Source: Nitriliruptoraceae bacterium (GTDB taxonomy: Bacteria > Actinomycetota > Nitriliruptoria > Nitriliruptorales > Nitriliruptoraceae). From it: a stretch of 53,999 nt of DNA. Below the pieces are notes generated by a model. That model was not told the origin of the DNA. It saw only the letters and a list, made by a program, of their open reading frames with translations, and searched no databases. Where the stretch lies: NCBI GenBank assembly GCA_003563915.1, contig PWTE01000160.1, forward strand, positions 1-53,999, in the 5' to 3' direction. Position 1 is the stretch's first letter. Each line of letters opens with the position of its first letter. Positions 40,219-48,766 of this stretch are shown piece by piece. The position numbers and the translations under genes are program-made.

Positions 40219-41721
40219 GTGCCAACCTTCGATGTCGTCACCGCTCCGCTGGCTTCCGCGGAGACCGCGTTCATCGCGGTCTCCGCCTTCGCTCCCGCCT
40301 CCGGCGAGCGCACCGATCCACCGGAGCTCGGGCCCGACACCGAGGCGATCGCCACCGCTCTGGGCATGGACCTGCTCGCCGAGCTCCGTGCCCTGGACTT
40401 CGACGGGAGCGTCGGCAGCACGGCCAGGGTCCCGACCCGTGGCGCCCTCCCGGCGGCCACCCTGGTCGTGGTCGGTGTGGGCACCCGAGCAGACGCCGGC
40501 ACGACCCAGTTGCGCCGTGCGGCGGCTGCGGTCGCGGCAGCCGCGGAGCGGGTCAGCTCGGTGGCGCTCGCCCTCCACACCGCTCTGCCTGGGATCGACG
40601 CGAGCGACGCGGCGCAAGCGGTCGCTGAAGGACTGCTCCTGGGCAGCTACCGGTTCACGAGCTTCCAGTCCGATCCCCGCCCCTTCGAGCTCGAGCGGGT
40701 CGTCCTCCACGTGGACGACGCGACCGAGGAGCGGGTCCGCCGAGCGGTGGATGTCGCCGCGGTCACGGCCGGTGCCGCCACCCTCGCTCGTGATCTCGTC
40801 AACACCCCACCACAGGCCAAGCGGCCCCCGGCGTTGGCCGATCGGGTGGTCGCCGAGGTCGCGGAGCTGCCGATCGCGGCACGCGTCCTGGACGAGCAGG
40901 CGCTGATCGACGGTGGGTACGGCGGCATCCTCGGGGTCGGCCAAGGCTCCAGCGAACCGCCACGTCTGGTCGAGCTGACCTACGCGCCCGAAGGTGCCAC
41001 CCGACACGTCGCACTGGTCGGCAAGGGCATCACCTTCGACACGGGCGGGATCTCGCTGAAGCCCTCCACCTCGATGGAGACCATGAAGATGGACATGGGC
41101 GGTGCGGCGACCGTCCTGGCCACGATCAAGGGCGCGGCTGCACTCGAGCTACCGGTCCGGGTCACCGCGCTGCTCGCGCTCGCGGAGAACATGCCGTCGG
41201 GCACGGCCACCCGGGTCAGCGACGTACTCACGATCAAGGACGGCACCACGGTCGAGGTCATCAACACCGATGCGGAAGGACGCCTGGTGATGGCTGACGC
41301 CCTGGTCCATGCCTCGGAGCTGGAGCCGGACGCCATCGTGGACGTCGCAACGCTCACCGGCGCGGCGACCGTTGCGCTCGGGGACCGCATCAGCGCGCTG
41401 CTGGCCTCCGACGACGATCTGGCGGAAGCGATCCTGGCCGCCGGTGCCGCCGCAGGTGAGCCGGTGTGGCGGCTCCCTCTGGCCAGCGAGGAGTATGGCG
41501 AACGTGTCGAGGGGGCGATCGCGGACCTGAAGAACTCGGGTGGCCGTGAGGCTGGGACGATCTTCGCCGCGCTGTTCCTCCACCACTTCGTGGGCGAGGA
41601 CATCCCGTGGGCCCACCTCGACATCGCGGGGACCGCCTGGGCCGGGGAAGCGCACGACGAGATCAGCAAGGGCGGCACCGGGGTCCCGGTGCGCACCTTG
41701 CTGCGCTGGCTCTCCGACTGA
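40219..41721 (+). CDS. pepA: Leucyl aminopeptidase
   Basis: 500 residues, M17 family, a two-zinc hexameric enzyme. Metal ligands K269 and D274 (VGKGITFDTGG), D292 (MKMDMGG), D351 and E353 in NTDAEGRLVMAD, with catalytic R355, are all present. The N-terminal regulatory domain is complete. It removes N-terminal residues, preferring leucine, in peptide turnover. GTG start with GGAGG five bases upstream; TAGTCT (40152-40157) may be the -10 element. A ThDP enzyme gene follows in the same direction. Confidence 0.95.
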   Translation: MPTFDVVTAPLASAETAFIAVSAFAPASGERTDPPELGPDTEAIATALGMDLLAELRALDFDGSVGSTARVPTRGALPAATLVVVGVGTRADAGTTQLRRAAAAVAAAAERVSSVALALHTALPGIDASDAAQAVAEGLLLGSYRFTSFQSDPRPFELERVVLHVDDATEERVRRAVDVAAVTAGAATLARDLVNTPPQAKRPPALADRVVAEVAELPIAARVLDEQALIDGGYGGILGVGQGSSEPPRLVELTYAPEGATRHVALVGKGITFDTGGISLKPSTSMETMKMDMGGAATVLATIKGAAALELPVRVTALLALAENMPSGTATRVSDVLTIKDGTTVEVINTDAEGRLVMADALVHASELEPDAIVDVATLTGAATVALGDRISALLASDDDLAEAILAAGAAAGEPVWRLPLASEEYGERVEGAIADLKNSGGREAGTIFAALFLHHFVGEDIPWAHLDIAGTAWAGEAHDEISKGGTGVPVRTLLRWLSD

Positions 41722-41747
41722 TCCCTCCCCCGCCCACTGCGGCTCTG

Positions 41748-41753
41748 TAGCCT
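41748..41753 (+). promoter_or_regulatory. Candidate -10 element of the ThDP enzyme gene
   Basis: TAGCCT is followed by GGGAGGT and the ATG at 41781, in the 59-bp gap after pepA. Confidence 0.4.
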
Positions 41754-41780
41754 GCCCGGACGACGAGCCGGGAGGTCTCG

Positions 41781-43433
41781 ATGGGAGAGCAACGGCACGG
41801 TGGACAGCTGATCGCGGACGTGCTCGTCCAGCAGGGTGTCGATGCGCTGTTCACCCTCACGGGCGGCCACATCAGCGCGATCTACGACGGCTGCAAGGAC
41901 GCCGGGGTCCGCGTCATCGACGTGCGCCACGAGCAGGCGGCGGCGCACGCGGCCGATGCCTACGCGCGGCTCACCAGGACACCTGGCGTCGCGGCGGTGA
42001 CGGCCGGTCCGGGGGTCACCGATGCCATCACCGGCGTCACCAACGCGTTCTACGCGACCTCGCCGATGGTGCTGTTGGGGGGCCGCAACCCCCTGGCGCT
42101 GGAGGGGATGGGTGCGCTCCAGGACGCCCCGCAGCTCGAGCTGTTGCGACCGGTCACGAAACGCGTCGACACCGCGCTCGAGACCCGCCGGCTGCCCGAG
42201 GTCCTCGGCTACGCCTTCCGGGATGCCCGTGCGCCGCGTATGGGTCCGACCTACCTCGACCTCCCCATGGACGTGCTGATGACCCCGGTGGACACCGATC
42301 AGGTGGTCCCTGCGGGTGGGGGGTACAGCCACCTCCCCGGGCCGGATCCGGACGCCGTCGCGCGGGCGGCCGAGCTGTTGGCGTCCGCCGAACACCCCGT
42401 CGTGCTGTCCGGGTCGGGGGCGTACTGGGCCGACGCCTCCACGGAGCTCGGTGAGCTGGCGACGGTCGCGCAGCTCCCGGTGTACGTCAACGGGATGTCC
42501 CGTGGGATCCTGCCGTCATCCCACCCGCACCTGCTCGGACTGACCCGCAAGCACGCCCTGCGGCAGGCAGACGTCGTGCTGGCCCTGGGGGTGGATTTCG
42601 ACTTCCGGCTGGGCTACGGACGCCCGCCCGCGTACCGCGACGACGTCGCCGTGATCCACGTCGACCCGCAGGCCGATCGGATCGGTCACAACCGCGAGGT
42701 CGAGGTCGGTGCGGTGAGCGACGTCGCGAGCTTCCTGCGGGCGCTGCTGGAGCACGACGGCAAGTTCGGGCGTAGCCAGGCAACGCCCTGGCTCGAGGAG
42801 CTCCGCGCCGAGGAAGCCCGTCGGACCGCCGCCCGCGACGAGGCATCCACCTCCGACGCCAGCCCCGTGCATCCCCTACGGTTCGCCCGCGAGGTCGCAC
42901 GCTGGGCGGACCGTGACGCGATCGTCATCGGTGACGGGGGCGACATCGTGGCCCATACCGCCGGGCAGGTCCGGGTCGACACGCCCGGCTACTGGATGGA
43001 CCCAGGCCCGTTCGGCTGCCTCGGCGTCGGAGCGCCCTTCGCGTTGGCGGCCAAGCACGTGCATCCCGACACACCCGTGCTGGTCGTCTACGGCGACGGG
43101 TCCTTCGGGCTCAACGGCATGGAGTACGAGTCCGCGGTCCGTCAGGACCTGCCCTTCGTCGGCATCATCGGCAACGACGGCGCCTGGGGGGAGATGAAGG
43201 CCTTCCACGAGCGGGTCTACGGCGACGAGGGCATGGTCGCGCAGGACCTGTCGCAGGCCACCTCGTACGAGGGCATGGTGGAGGCGCTCGGCGGCTACGG
43301 CGAACGCGTCGAGCGTCCCCAGGACATCGCCCCCGCCCTGGACCGCGCCCTGGAGAGCGGCGTGCCGGCGCTGGTCAACGTGCTCCTCGACCGCGACTTC
43401 CGTCGTGAGTCGACCTCGGCCTACGGCGGGTGA
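41781..43433 (+). CDS. Thiamine diphosphate-dependent enzyme, acetolactate synthase/2-hydroxyacyl-CoA lyase-like
   Basis: 550 residues with the three-domain POX/ALS layout: Pyr domain with catalytic Glu in DVRHEQAAAHAADAYAR (E50) and AAVTAGPGVTDAITGVTNA; central domain with VVLSGSGAYWADA; PP domain with the Mg-ThDP motif GDGSFGLNGMEYESAVRQDLP...IGNDGAWGEMK. The exact reaction is unclear: acetolactate synthase large subunits, oxalyl-CoA decarboxylases and 2-hydroxyacyl-CoA lyases all share this pattern. No small ilvN-type subunit is adjacent, arguing against branched-chain synthesis. A convergent FlK-like thioesterase gene is 29 bp away, compatible with an acyl-CoA role. Confidence 0.85.
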   Translation: MGEQRHGGQLIADVLVQQGVDALFTLTGGHISAIYDGCKDAGVRVIDVRHEQAAAHAADAYARLTRTPGVAAVTAGPGVTDAITGVTNAFYATSPMVLLGGRNPLALEGMGALQDAPQLELLRPVTKRVDTALETRRLPEVLGYAFRDARAPRMGPTYLDLPMDVLMTPVDTDQVVPAGGGYSHLPGPDPDAVARAAELLASAEHPVVLSGSGAYWADASTELGELATVAQLPVYVNGMSRGILPSSHPHLLGLTRKHALRQADVVLALGVDFDFRLGYGRPPAYRDDVAVIHVDPQADRIGHNREVEVGAVSDVASFLRALLEHDGKFGRSQATPWLEELRAEEARRTAARDEASTSDASPVHPLRFAREVARWADRDAIVIGDGGDIVAHTAGQVRVDTPGYWMDPGPFGCLGVGAPFALAAKHVHPDTPVLVVYGDGSFGLNGMEYESAVRQDLPFVGIIGNDGAWGEMKAFHERVYGDEGMVAQDLSQATSYEGMVEALGGYGERVERPQDIAPALDRALESGVPALVNVLLDRDFRRESTSAYGG

Positions 43434-43462
43434 CCGTTCGGTGTCGGTCGGGGAGCGGCGCC

Positions 43463-43858
43463 TCAGGCTCCGGCGGTCACACCCAGCTTCTCGAGGAACC
43501 GCCCCCGGTCGACGAGCACGCGGCGGTGGCGGACGCGAGCGACCTGCTCGCCGTCCTCCTCGATCGTGACGTTGAACTCCAACCGGCGGCCGTGATGACC
43601 CAGCAGGGTCGCGTTCGCCTGCACGGTCGCGCCGAGGCAGGTGGCCTTGAGGTGCTCGATCTCGGCCCAGGTTCCGACCGAGGTCTCTCCGTCGGGGAGG
43701 TCGTCGGCGATGGCCTCGACGCAGGCCTGTTCGGCCAGTGCCAGGACCGCGGGAGTCCCGAGCACCGGCACGTCACCGGATCCCAGCGAGGCTGCGGAGT
43801 GCTCCTCGCCGACCTTCAGTTCCCGGGTCTGCTTCAGCCCCGGATCACAGCGGCCCAT
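43463..43858 (-). CDS. FlK-like hotdog thioesterase (second copy)
   Basis: 131 residues. VLGTPAVLALAEQACVEAIADDLPDGETSVGTWAEIEHLKATCLGATVQ is typical of FlK-like thioesterases, which place Thr, Glu and His in this order for fluoroacetyl-CoA or similar acyl-CoA hydrolysis (here T, E in ALAEQA and H in IEHLKA). It resembles the copy at 39044 but is only distantly similar. ATG 43858 is chosen for the GAGG upstream; ATG 43864 is possible. Confidence 0.75.
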   Translation of the reverse strand: MGRCDPGLKQTRELKVGEEHSAASLGSGDVPVLGTPAVLALAEQACVEAIADDLPDGETSVGTWAEIEHLKATCLGATVQANATLLGHHGRRLEFNVTIEEDGEQVARVRHRRVLVDRGRFLEKLGVTAGA

Positions 43859-44083
43859 GGCCATCCACCTCGTCGTTCGCACCAACCACCAGCGTAGCGA
43901 GGTACGGGCCTGGACGGACAGGGTTGCGATCCACCACGAGCCGCGGCGGGGTGGTCAAGCTGGGACCTCGAGGTGGTCGTGCGGGCCGACGGCGGTGGTG
44001 GGTGGGTGCCCCACCTGGGAGCGTCGCGCGGCGGAGCCTCCCACCTGCCATGCTGGTGCCCACCGACGCCCGAGGAGGTCACC

Positions 44084-44437
44084 GTGAGCGACGAGGACCG
44101 GCAACCCCCAGAGCCTGACGAGCCGCTGGACCCCCAGACGTCCGACGACCCGGGGCAGCCTGCTCCGTCGCCTGCGCCCAGCGAGGGCGGCGTTCCCGTC
44201 ACACCGGACGAGACCGAACGCGACGGCGGCACGTCCGCGCCCCTCGAACGGAAGCGGCGGATCGTCGTCCACCGGCCCGGCCTCGGCGGCGGCATCGTCG
44301 CGGCGGCGATCGCGGTGATCCTGGCGGCGGTGCTGCTGTGGTTCCTGTTCTTCGGTGCCGGGGACGATGGGGTGCTCGAAGGTGAGCTCGACGTGGGCAT
44401 GGAGCTCCCGGCCGACCGTGACGGCGCCGCGGTCTGA
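44084..44437 (+). CDS. Single-pass membrane protein with acidic Pro-rich N-terminus
   Basis: 117 residues. Residues 1-60 are charged and Pro/Glu/Asp-rich; residues about 72-94 form one membrane helix (GGIVAAAIAVILAAVLLWFLFF), followed by an acidic tail. GTG start with GGAGG five bases away. No family recognised; possibly a membrane anchor. Confidence 0.65.
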   Translation: MSDEDRQPPEPDEPLDPQTSDDPGQPAPSPAPSEGGVPVTPDETERDGGTSAPLERKRRIVVHRPGLGGGIVAAAIAVILAAVLLWFLFFGAGDDGVLEGELDVGMELPADRDGAAV

Positions 44438-44630
44438 CGGTCCCTGGCGGCCGACCGCAGGTCCGGTCGGTCGCCGCGTGCGCACGCGGGTTGGCCCCAG
44501 GTGCGGGTGAGGTGGCACCCTGCCCACCTCCACACCCTGCACACCTCCACTGGACCGAGTCCGCCGGTTGGCGGCGCCAGATCCGTCGTCGTGACGTGCG
44601 GCCGTGCCGCCCGCCCGCTCAGGAGCTCCC

Positions 44631-45470
44631 GTGACCGCCCCTGCCGCCATCCTCGCCCTGGTCCTCGCGATGACCGCCGTCGGCGGATCCGCACTGGTCT
44701 GGTTCGCCCCGACGTGGGGCAAGGTCCGGCACGGCTACGAGATCCTGAGCGGGGCGACGGTCGCCCTGCTGATGTGGGGTGCGTGGGGTGCGTTCCGTGG
44801 CCCGGTTCGGACCCTCCAGGACGCCGAGACCGCGGCCAGCGGCGAACTCGCGCTCAGCCTGCTGCTGGCAGCCACGCTGGCGACCGCGGCCGCGGTCATC
44901 GTGCTCGCCGTCAAACTGCCGCCGACCCTGGCACGTGTCCTCGGTGGTGTCGGGACCCTGGCCGGTGTCGCGGCGTTCTGGCCGGTCGCGGAGATCCGTG
45001 CGGTCGGTGGAGGGGCGGGCGGCACCGGTCAGGGGTTCGTCGAACTGCTGCTCGGTTCGGGTCTGATGGGGGGCATCTGGCTCGGGATGATCCTCGGTCA
45101 CTGGTACCTGGTGGAGCGTCGACTCTCGAACCGGTACATGGTCTGGATGGCGTGGGTGAACGTCGGCGCCATCGTCGCGGGGCTCGGGTCGGTGCTGCTC
45201 AGCGGACGCAACCCCCCGCCGTGCGAGGGGCTGGAGGGTGCGGCGTTCGCGCAGTGCGCCACGACCTTCGCGCCGATCCTGCGCATCGGCTCGATGACGA
45301 TCGTGCTGGGTCTCGGGGTGCTCGCCCTGCTCGCGCTGATCGCCGGGTTCAACGTGAAGCTCGCCAAGGAGGGCGGGCGCTCGATCCAGGCATCGACCGG
45401 GATGTTCTACCTCGCGGTCATCCTGGCACCGGCGGTCGAGTTCGCGGCCAAGGTGCGCTACTTCGCCTGA
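44631..45470 (+). CDS. Multi-pass membrane protein of unknown function
   Basis: 279 residues with seven to eight hydrophobic helices evenly spread over the length. GHWYLVERRLSNRYMVWMAWVNVG near the middle and SIQASTGMFYLAVILAPAVEFAAKVRYF at the end look conserved in style but I know no matching family. The GTG start has AGGAG five bases upstream. It is convergent with the O-methyltransferase gene, 3 nt apart. Confidence 0.75.
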   Translation: MTAPAAILALVLAMTAVGGSALVWFAPTWGKVRHGYEILSGATVALLMWGAWGAFRGPVRTLQDAETAASGELALSLLLAATLATAAAVIVLAVKLPPTLARVLGGVGTLAGVAAFWPVAEIRAVGGGAGGTGQGFVELLLGSGLMGGIWLGMILGHWYLVERRLSNRYMVWMAWVNVGAIVAGLGSVLLSGRNPPPCEGLEGAAFAQCATTFAPILRIGSMTIVLGLGVLALLALIAGFNVKLAKEGGRSIQASTGMFYLAVILAPAVEFAAKVRYFA

Positions 45471-45473
45471 TCC

Positions 45474-46100
45474 TCAGCCTGGGCCGTGCTCACCGTCGTC
45501 GGGGTCCGGCCCGCGTGTCGCCAGGACCAGCCCCCCGTCCAGGGGCAGCACGGTCACCGTCAGGACCTCGTCGTTGGCCAGATCGTCGAGGAACCGCGCC
45601 AACGCATCGGCGTGCGGTCCGGGACGCAGCACGCCACGGGCGAGGAGCATCCCGCCGGGGCGCAGCACGCGACGCACGTCGGGCAGGACCTGGGCGTAGC
45701 CGTCCGGGGAGCCTTGCAGGAGGACCAGGTCGTACCCGGCATCGGAGAGGCGAGGCAGCACGTCCAGAGGATCGCTCTGGATGGCCCGGACCCGGGTGGC
45801 GACGTCGGCCGCCGCGAAGGCCTCGGCCGCGAGCCCGTGGGCGTGGGGATCTGGCTCGATCGAGGTCAACACCCCCCGTTCGGACAGGTGCGGCAGGAGC
45901 CACAGGCCCGAGATGCCCCCCGCGGCGCCGATCTCGACCGCGGTACGGGCCCGACAGGTGGTCGCCGCCCACGCCAGCAGGGCGCCGATCTCCGGGTCGG
46001 GAGGCGCGAGTGCTGCAGGCACCCGCTCTCGCGCGTCGGCGAGGGCTCCCTCCTCGGGGGCGATCAGCCGGCGAACCTCGGCCAGCACGTCGGTCTCCAC
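45474..46100 (-). CDS. O-methyltransferase (Rv1220c-like)
   Basis: 208 residues. AVEIGAAGGISGLWLLPHL (SAM motif I), SIEPDPHAHGLA, and VLRPGGMLLARGVL are typical of class I O-methyltransferases of the COMT/Rv1220c type. GTG at 46100 is chosen because GAGGAG lies five bases upstream. In Mycobacterium tuberculosis the homologous gene borders sigE-rseA-htrA-tatB; here it directly borders htrA and tatB. Confidence 0.82.
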   Translation of the reverse strand: METDVLAEVRRLIAPEEGALADARERVPAALAPPDPEIGALLAWAATTCRARTAVEIGAAGGISGLWLLPHLSERGVLTSIEPDPHAHGLAAEAFAAADVATRVRAIQSDPLDVLPRLSDAGYDLVLLQGSPDGYAQVLPDVRRVLRPGGMLLARGVLRPGPHADALARFLDDLANDEVLTVTVLPLDGGLVLATRGPDPDDGEHGPG

Positions 46101-46350
46101 GTCCACTCCTCGGTCGTCGCCGCGAGCGCGGTCACGCTAGCCCATGGTCGTGGCGAGCGGGTGCGTCGGGCAAGGGCTGGCCCGAGCGGACGGCGGGACA
46201 GCCGTCCCCGTCGTCCAGAGGTCCGAACCCCCGATGTGCGACCCCTGGACGAAAGCGCCTGATCGTCGGGTTGCCGTCGGTACCCCCGCACAGCACCATG
46301 GTGGTCCGGGGCGTAGGGATCGGCTTCGACCCCCGCAGATGGAGTCCCAC

Positions 46351-47763
46351 GTGAGCTACGACCGCGAGGAATGGCGCCGCCCCTGGCGTGCCGACGAACC
46401 CACCAGCCACGGTGGGCCCTCCCGCGCTCCGTGGCAGGCGTCGGACGCCAGCCCGGGTGCGAGGTCGTCGCTGACCGCGCCGGAGGGCTCCGACGAAGCC
46501 GCAACCGAGCCCATGGCGCGCTACCCGCTGCCTCCACCCGAACGTTCCGACGAGGTCGCGGCCGGCCCGGGGTCTCCCCGAGGTTCGGTCCGCCCACCCG
46601 ACACCACGGGGACCGTCGATCCCCCTGAACCCAAGCGGCGGCGGGGTATCCTGCCGGCGCTGCTGGGAGCGATCTTCGGCGCGGTCTTCGCCACCACCGC
46701 CACGCTGGCGGTCATGCTGCCGCAGGGGGCCGACGAGGGACCTGCCGGCTCCGCGACACCGTCGCCCACGGATATCTCGGCACCATCCATCGAGGTGACC
46801 GGTGAATCGACCCTGGGCATCGTGCCGGCCGTGGCCGAGGCCGTGACGCCCTCGGTGGTCACGGTCGACATCGGTGACGCGTCCCGGACCGGCGCCGGAG
46901 GCCAGGGCAACTCGCTCGGTTCCGGTGTCATCTACACCTCCGACGGCTTCATCCTCACGAACCACCACGTCATCGAAGCGGCGATGGACAACGACCTGGA
47001 CGTGACGGTCCGGCTCGCCAGTGGGGACGTCCTCGATGCCGAGATCGTGGGCAGCGATCCGCTCAACGACCTCGCCGTGCTGAAGGTCGACCGCAACGGG
47101 CTGCCCGCCATCAACGTCCGGCCGCAGGACGAGCCGCTCCGGGTCGGCGAGACCGTCGTCGCCGTCGGGTCGCCGTTCGGGCTGGAGACGTCGGTGACCG
47201 CCGGCATCATCAGCGCACTCAACCGTGAGCTGCGGATCCCCGAGGCTCGCGGGGGCCCGAACGTCATCCCCTCAGTGATCCAGACGGATGCGGCGATCAA
47301 CCCCGGGAACTCCGGAGGTGCGCTCGTCGATGCCGAGGGCCGGTTGGTCGGGATCAACACGGCGATCCTGACCCGCACGGGCGGCAACCAGGGGGTCGGG
47401 TTCGCGGTGCCGTTCGAGCAGGCGATCCGCTCGGCTGAGGAACTGATCGACCAGGGCTTCGTCCGGCACCCGTTGCTCGGCGTCTCCGGTGAGGACGTCT
47501 CTCCGGTGCTCGCCGAGGAACTCGAACTGCCCGCCAGTCGTGGTGCCGTCATCGTCGAGGTGCAGCCGGGTACCGGTGCAGCGGACGCGGATCTGCGTCC
47601 GGGTGACGTCATCGTCGAGTTCGACGGCGAGCCCCTGGCGACGATGTCGCAGCTGGTCGCCGAGGTGCGCCGTCTGGCTCCGGGGGACGAGGTCGAACTC
47701 GTGATCATCCGGGACGGGGAACGCATCGAGCTCGAGGTCACGCTGAGCGAACGCGACCGCTGA
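46351..47763 (+). CDS. htrA: HtrA/DegP-like trypsin-type serine protease with PDZ domain
   Basis: 470 residues. A long disordered cytoplasmic head (1-97), one membrane helix (98-123), then an extracytoplasmic trypsin-like domain with H206 (TNHHVIEA), D240 (PLNDLAVLKV) and S321 (NPGNSGGAL), then a PDZ domain (about 375-465). This is the mycobacterial HtrA1 layout: envelope quality control and stress response. GTG start with GGAG six bases upstream. Unlike mycobacteria, no sigE/rseA pair precedes it. A TatB gene follows 56 bp later. Confidence 0.92.
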   Translation: MSYDREEWRRPWRADEPTSHGGPSRAPWQASDASPGARSSLTAPEGSDEAATEPMARYPLPPPERSDEVAAGPGSPRGSVRPPDTTGTVDPPEPKRRRGILPALLGAIFGAVFATTATLAVMLPQGADEGPAGSATPSPTDISAPSIEVTGESTLGIVPAVAEAVTPSVVTVDIGDASRTGAGGQGNSLGSGVIYTSDGFILTNHHVIEAAMDNDLDVTVRLASGDVLDAEIVGSDPLNDLAVLKVDRNGLPAINVRPQDEPLRVGETVVAVGSPFGLETSVTAGIISALNRELRIPEARGGPNVIPSVIQTDAAINPGNSGGALVDAEGRLVGINTAILTRTGGNQGVGFAVPFEQAIRSAEELIDQGFVRHPLLGVSGEDVSPVLAEELELPASRGAVIVEVQPGTGAADADLRPGDVIVEFDGEPLATMSQLVAEVRRLAPGDEVELVIIRDGERIELEVTLSERDR

Positions 47764-47788
47764 CGGGCGCGAGTGGTGGCCGCACAGC

Positions 47789-47794
47789 TACCCT
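47789..47794 (+). promoter_or_regulatory. Candidate -10 element of tatB
   Basis: TACCCT lies 25 nt before the GTG start of tatB, so tatB may have its own promoter besides read-through from htrA. Confidence 0.4.
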
Positions 47795-47819
47795 GCCGTC
47801 GAGGTCGAGGAGAGCCGTC

Positions 47820-48143
47820 GTGCCCGGTCCCCAGGAGCTGATCGTCATCGCGGTCGTCGCCCTGTTGGTCTTCGGGCCGGATCGACTGCCGGAGCTGGCC
47901 AGGACCGCGGCGCGCGCCCTCGCGAAGGTGCGCAACGAAGCAGCACGCAACGTGAAGGAGTTCCGCGAGTCCGCCGAGATCGCGGAGCTCGAGCGCGACC
48001 TGCGTGACATCCGGTCGGACCTCAGCTCGACGCGCGACGAGTTCCGTCGCAGCACCCGGGAGGTCCTGCGCGAGGACGTCGGCACGCCACCGCCACCTCG
48101 TGCGGACGATGAGCCGCCGCCGACGGATCTGGAAGCCACCTAG
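47820..48143 (+). CDS. tatB: Sec-independent protein translocase TatB
   Basis: 107 residues. Short N-terminal membrane helix (about 6-19), the FGPDRLPELARTA hinge and amphipathic helix, then a charged coiled helix (LERDLRDIRSDLSSTRDEFR) and Pro-rich end. The length, 'FGPDRLPEL' and charged extension favour TatB over TatA. TatB recruits twin-arginine substrates to the TatC receptor. No tatA or tatC in the window. A PAP2 gene starts one base after its stop. Confidence 0.85.
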   Translation: MPGPQELIVIAVVALLVFGPDRLPELARTAARALAKVRNEAARNVKEFRESAEIAELERDLRDIRSDLSSTRDEFRRSTREVLREDVGTPPPPRADDEPPPTDLEAT

Positions 48144-48144
48144 G

Positions 48145-48744
48145 GTGGCGCCGACCCGCCGATCGGACCTCGGGTCCGCCGTCCTGGCCGTCGGTGCTGT
48201 CGCGGGGTCGTACCTCCTTGTCCGCTCGGGCCTGGGGGACCACCTCGACCGGCAGGCCCAGGCGCGCGTGAGCGCGGGGCGCTCACGCGCCGTCGACCAG
48301 GTCGTGGCCACCGTCACGGATCTGGGATCGGTGTACGGCCTCGCCGGGATCAGTGGTGCGCTGGCCGGCGCCGGCCACCGCCGGCTGGCCACCGAGGTCG
48401 CCGCGTCGGGAGCGACCGCGTGGATCGGTGCGCAGGCCGCCAAGCCGCTGCTGGAGCGCCAGCGTCCCTACGAGCGCGGTGACCTCCCCCGACTGGTCGC
48501 CCCTCCGGCCGGGTCCTCCTGGCCGTCCGGGCACGCCGCCGTCGTGGCGGCGATCGCCGGAAGCGTCCTCCCCGAGCTGCCTCGGCGCGCCCGACCAGCC
48601 CTCGTCGCTGCCGCGCTCGGGGTGGGCCTCTCACGCCTGCACGTCGGCGTGCACCACCTGACCGACCTGGTGGCCGGTTTCGGTGTCGGTGTGCTGAGCA
48701 GCGTGGTGGGGCGCCGGGTCGTCGCTCGCCTGATGGCTCGCTGA
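48145..48744 (+). CDS. PAP2-family membrane phosphatase
   Basis: 199 residues, five or six hydrophobic helices. The three-part phosphatase signature is complete: K-x6-RP (KPLLERQRP), PSGH (SSWPSGHAAVVAA) and SR-x5-H-x3-D (SRLHVGVHHLTD). Acts on lipid phosphates or polyprenyl diphosphates facing outside. GTG start, one base after the tatB stop. Convergent with mrp. Confidence 0.88.
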   Translation: MAPTRRSDLGSAVLAVGAVAGSYLLVRSGLGDHLDRQAQARVSAGRSRAVDQVVATVTDLGSVYGLAGISGALAGAGHRRLATEVAASGATAWIGAQAAKPLLERQRPYERGDLPRLVAPPAGSSWPSGHAAVVAAIAGSVLPELPRRARPALVAAALGVGLSRLHVGVHHLTDLVAGFGVGVLSSVVGRRVVARLMAR

Positions 48745-48766
48745 GGCGAGCAGACGGCGGGGTCGG

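Noticed and set aside
46144-46350. N-terminal extension of htrA or a small gene before it
   Set aside because: The 65 extra codons have no protein-like character; GTG 46351 has a good ribosome-binding site.
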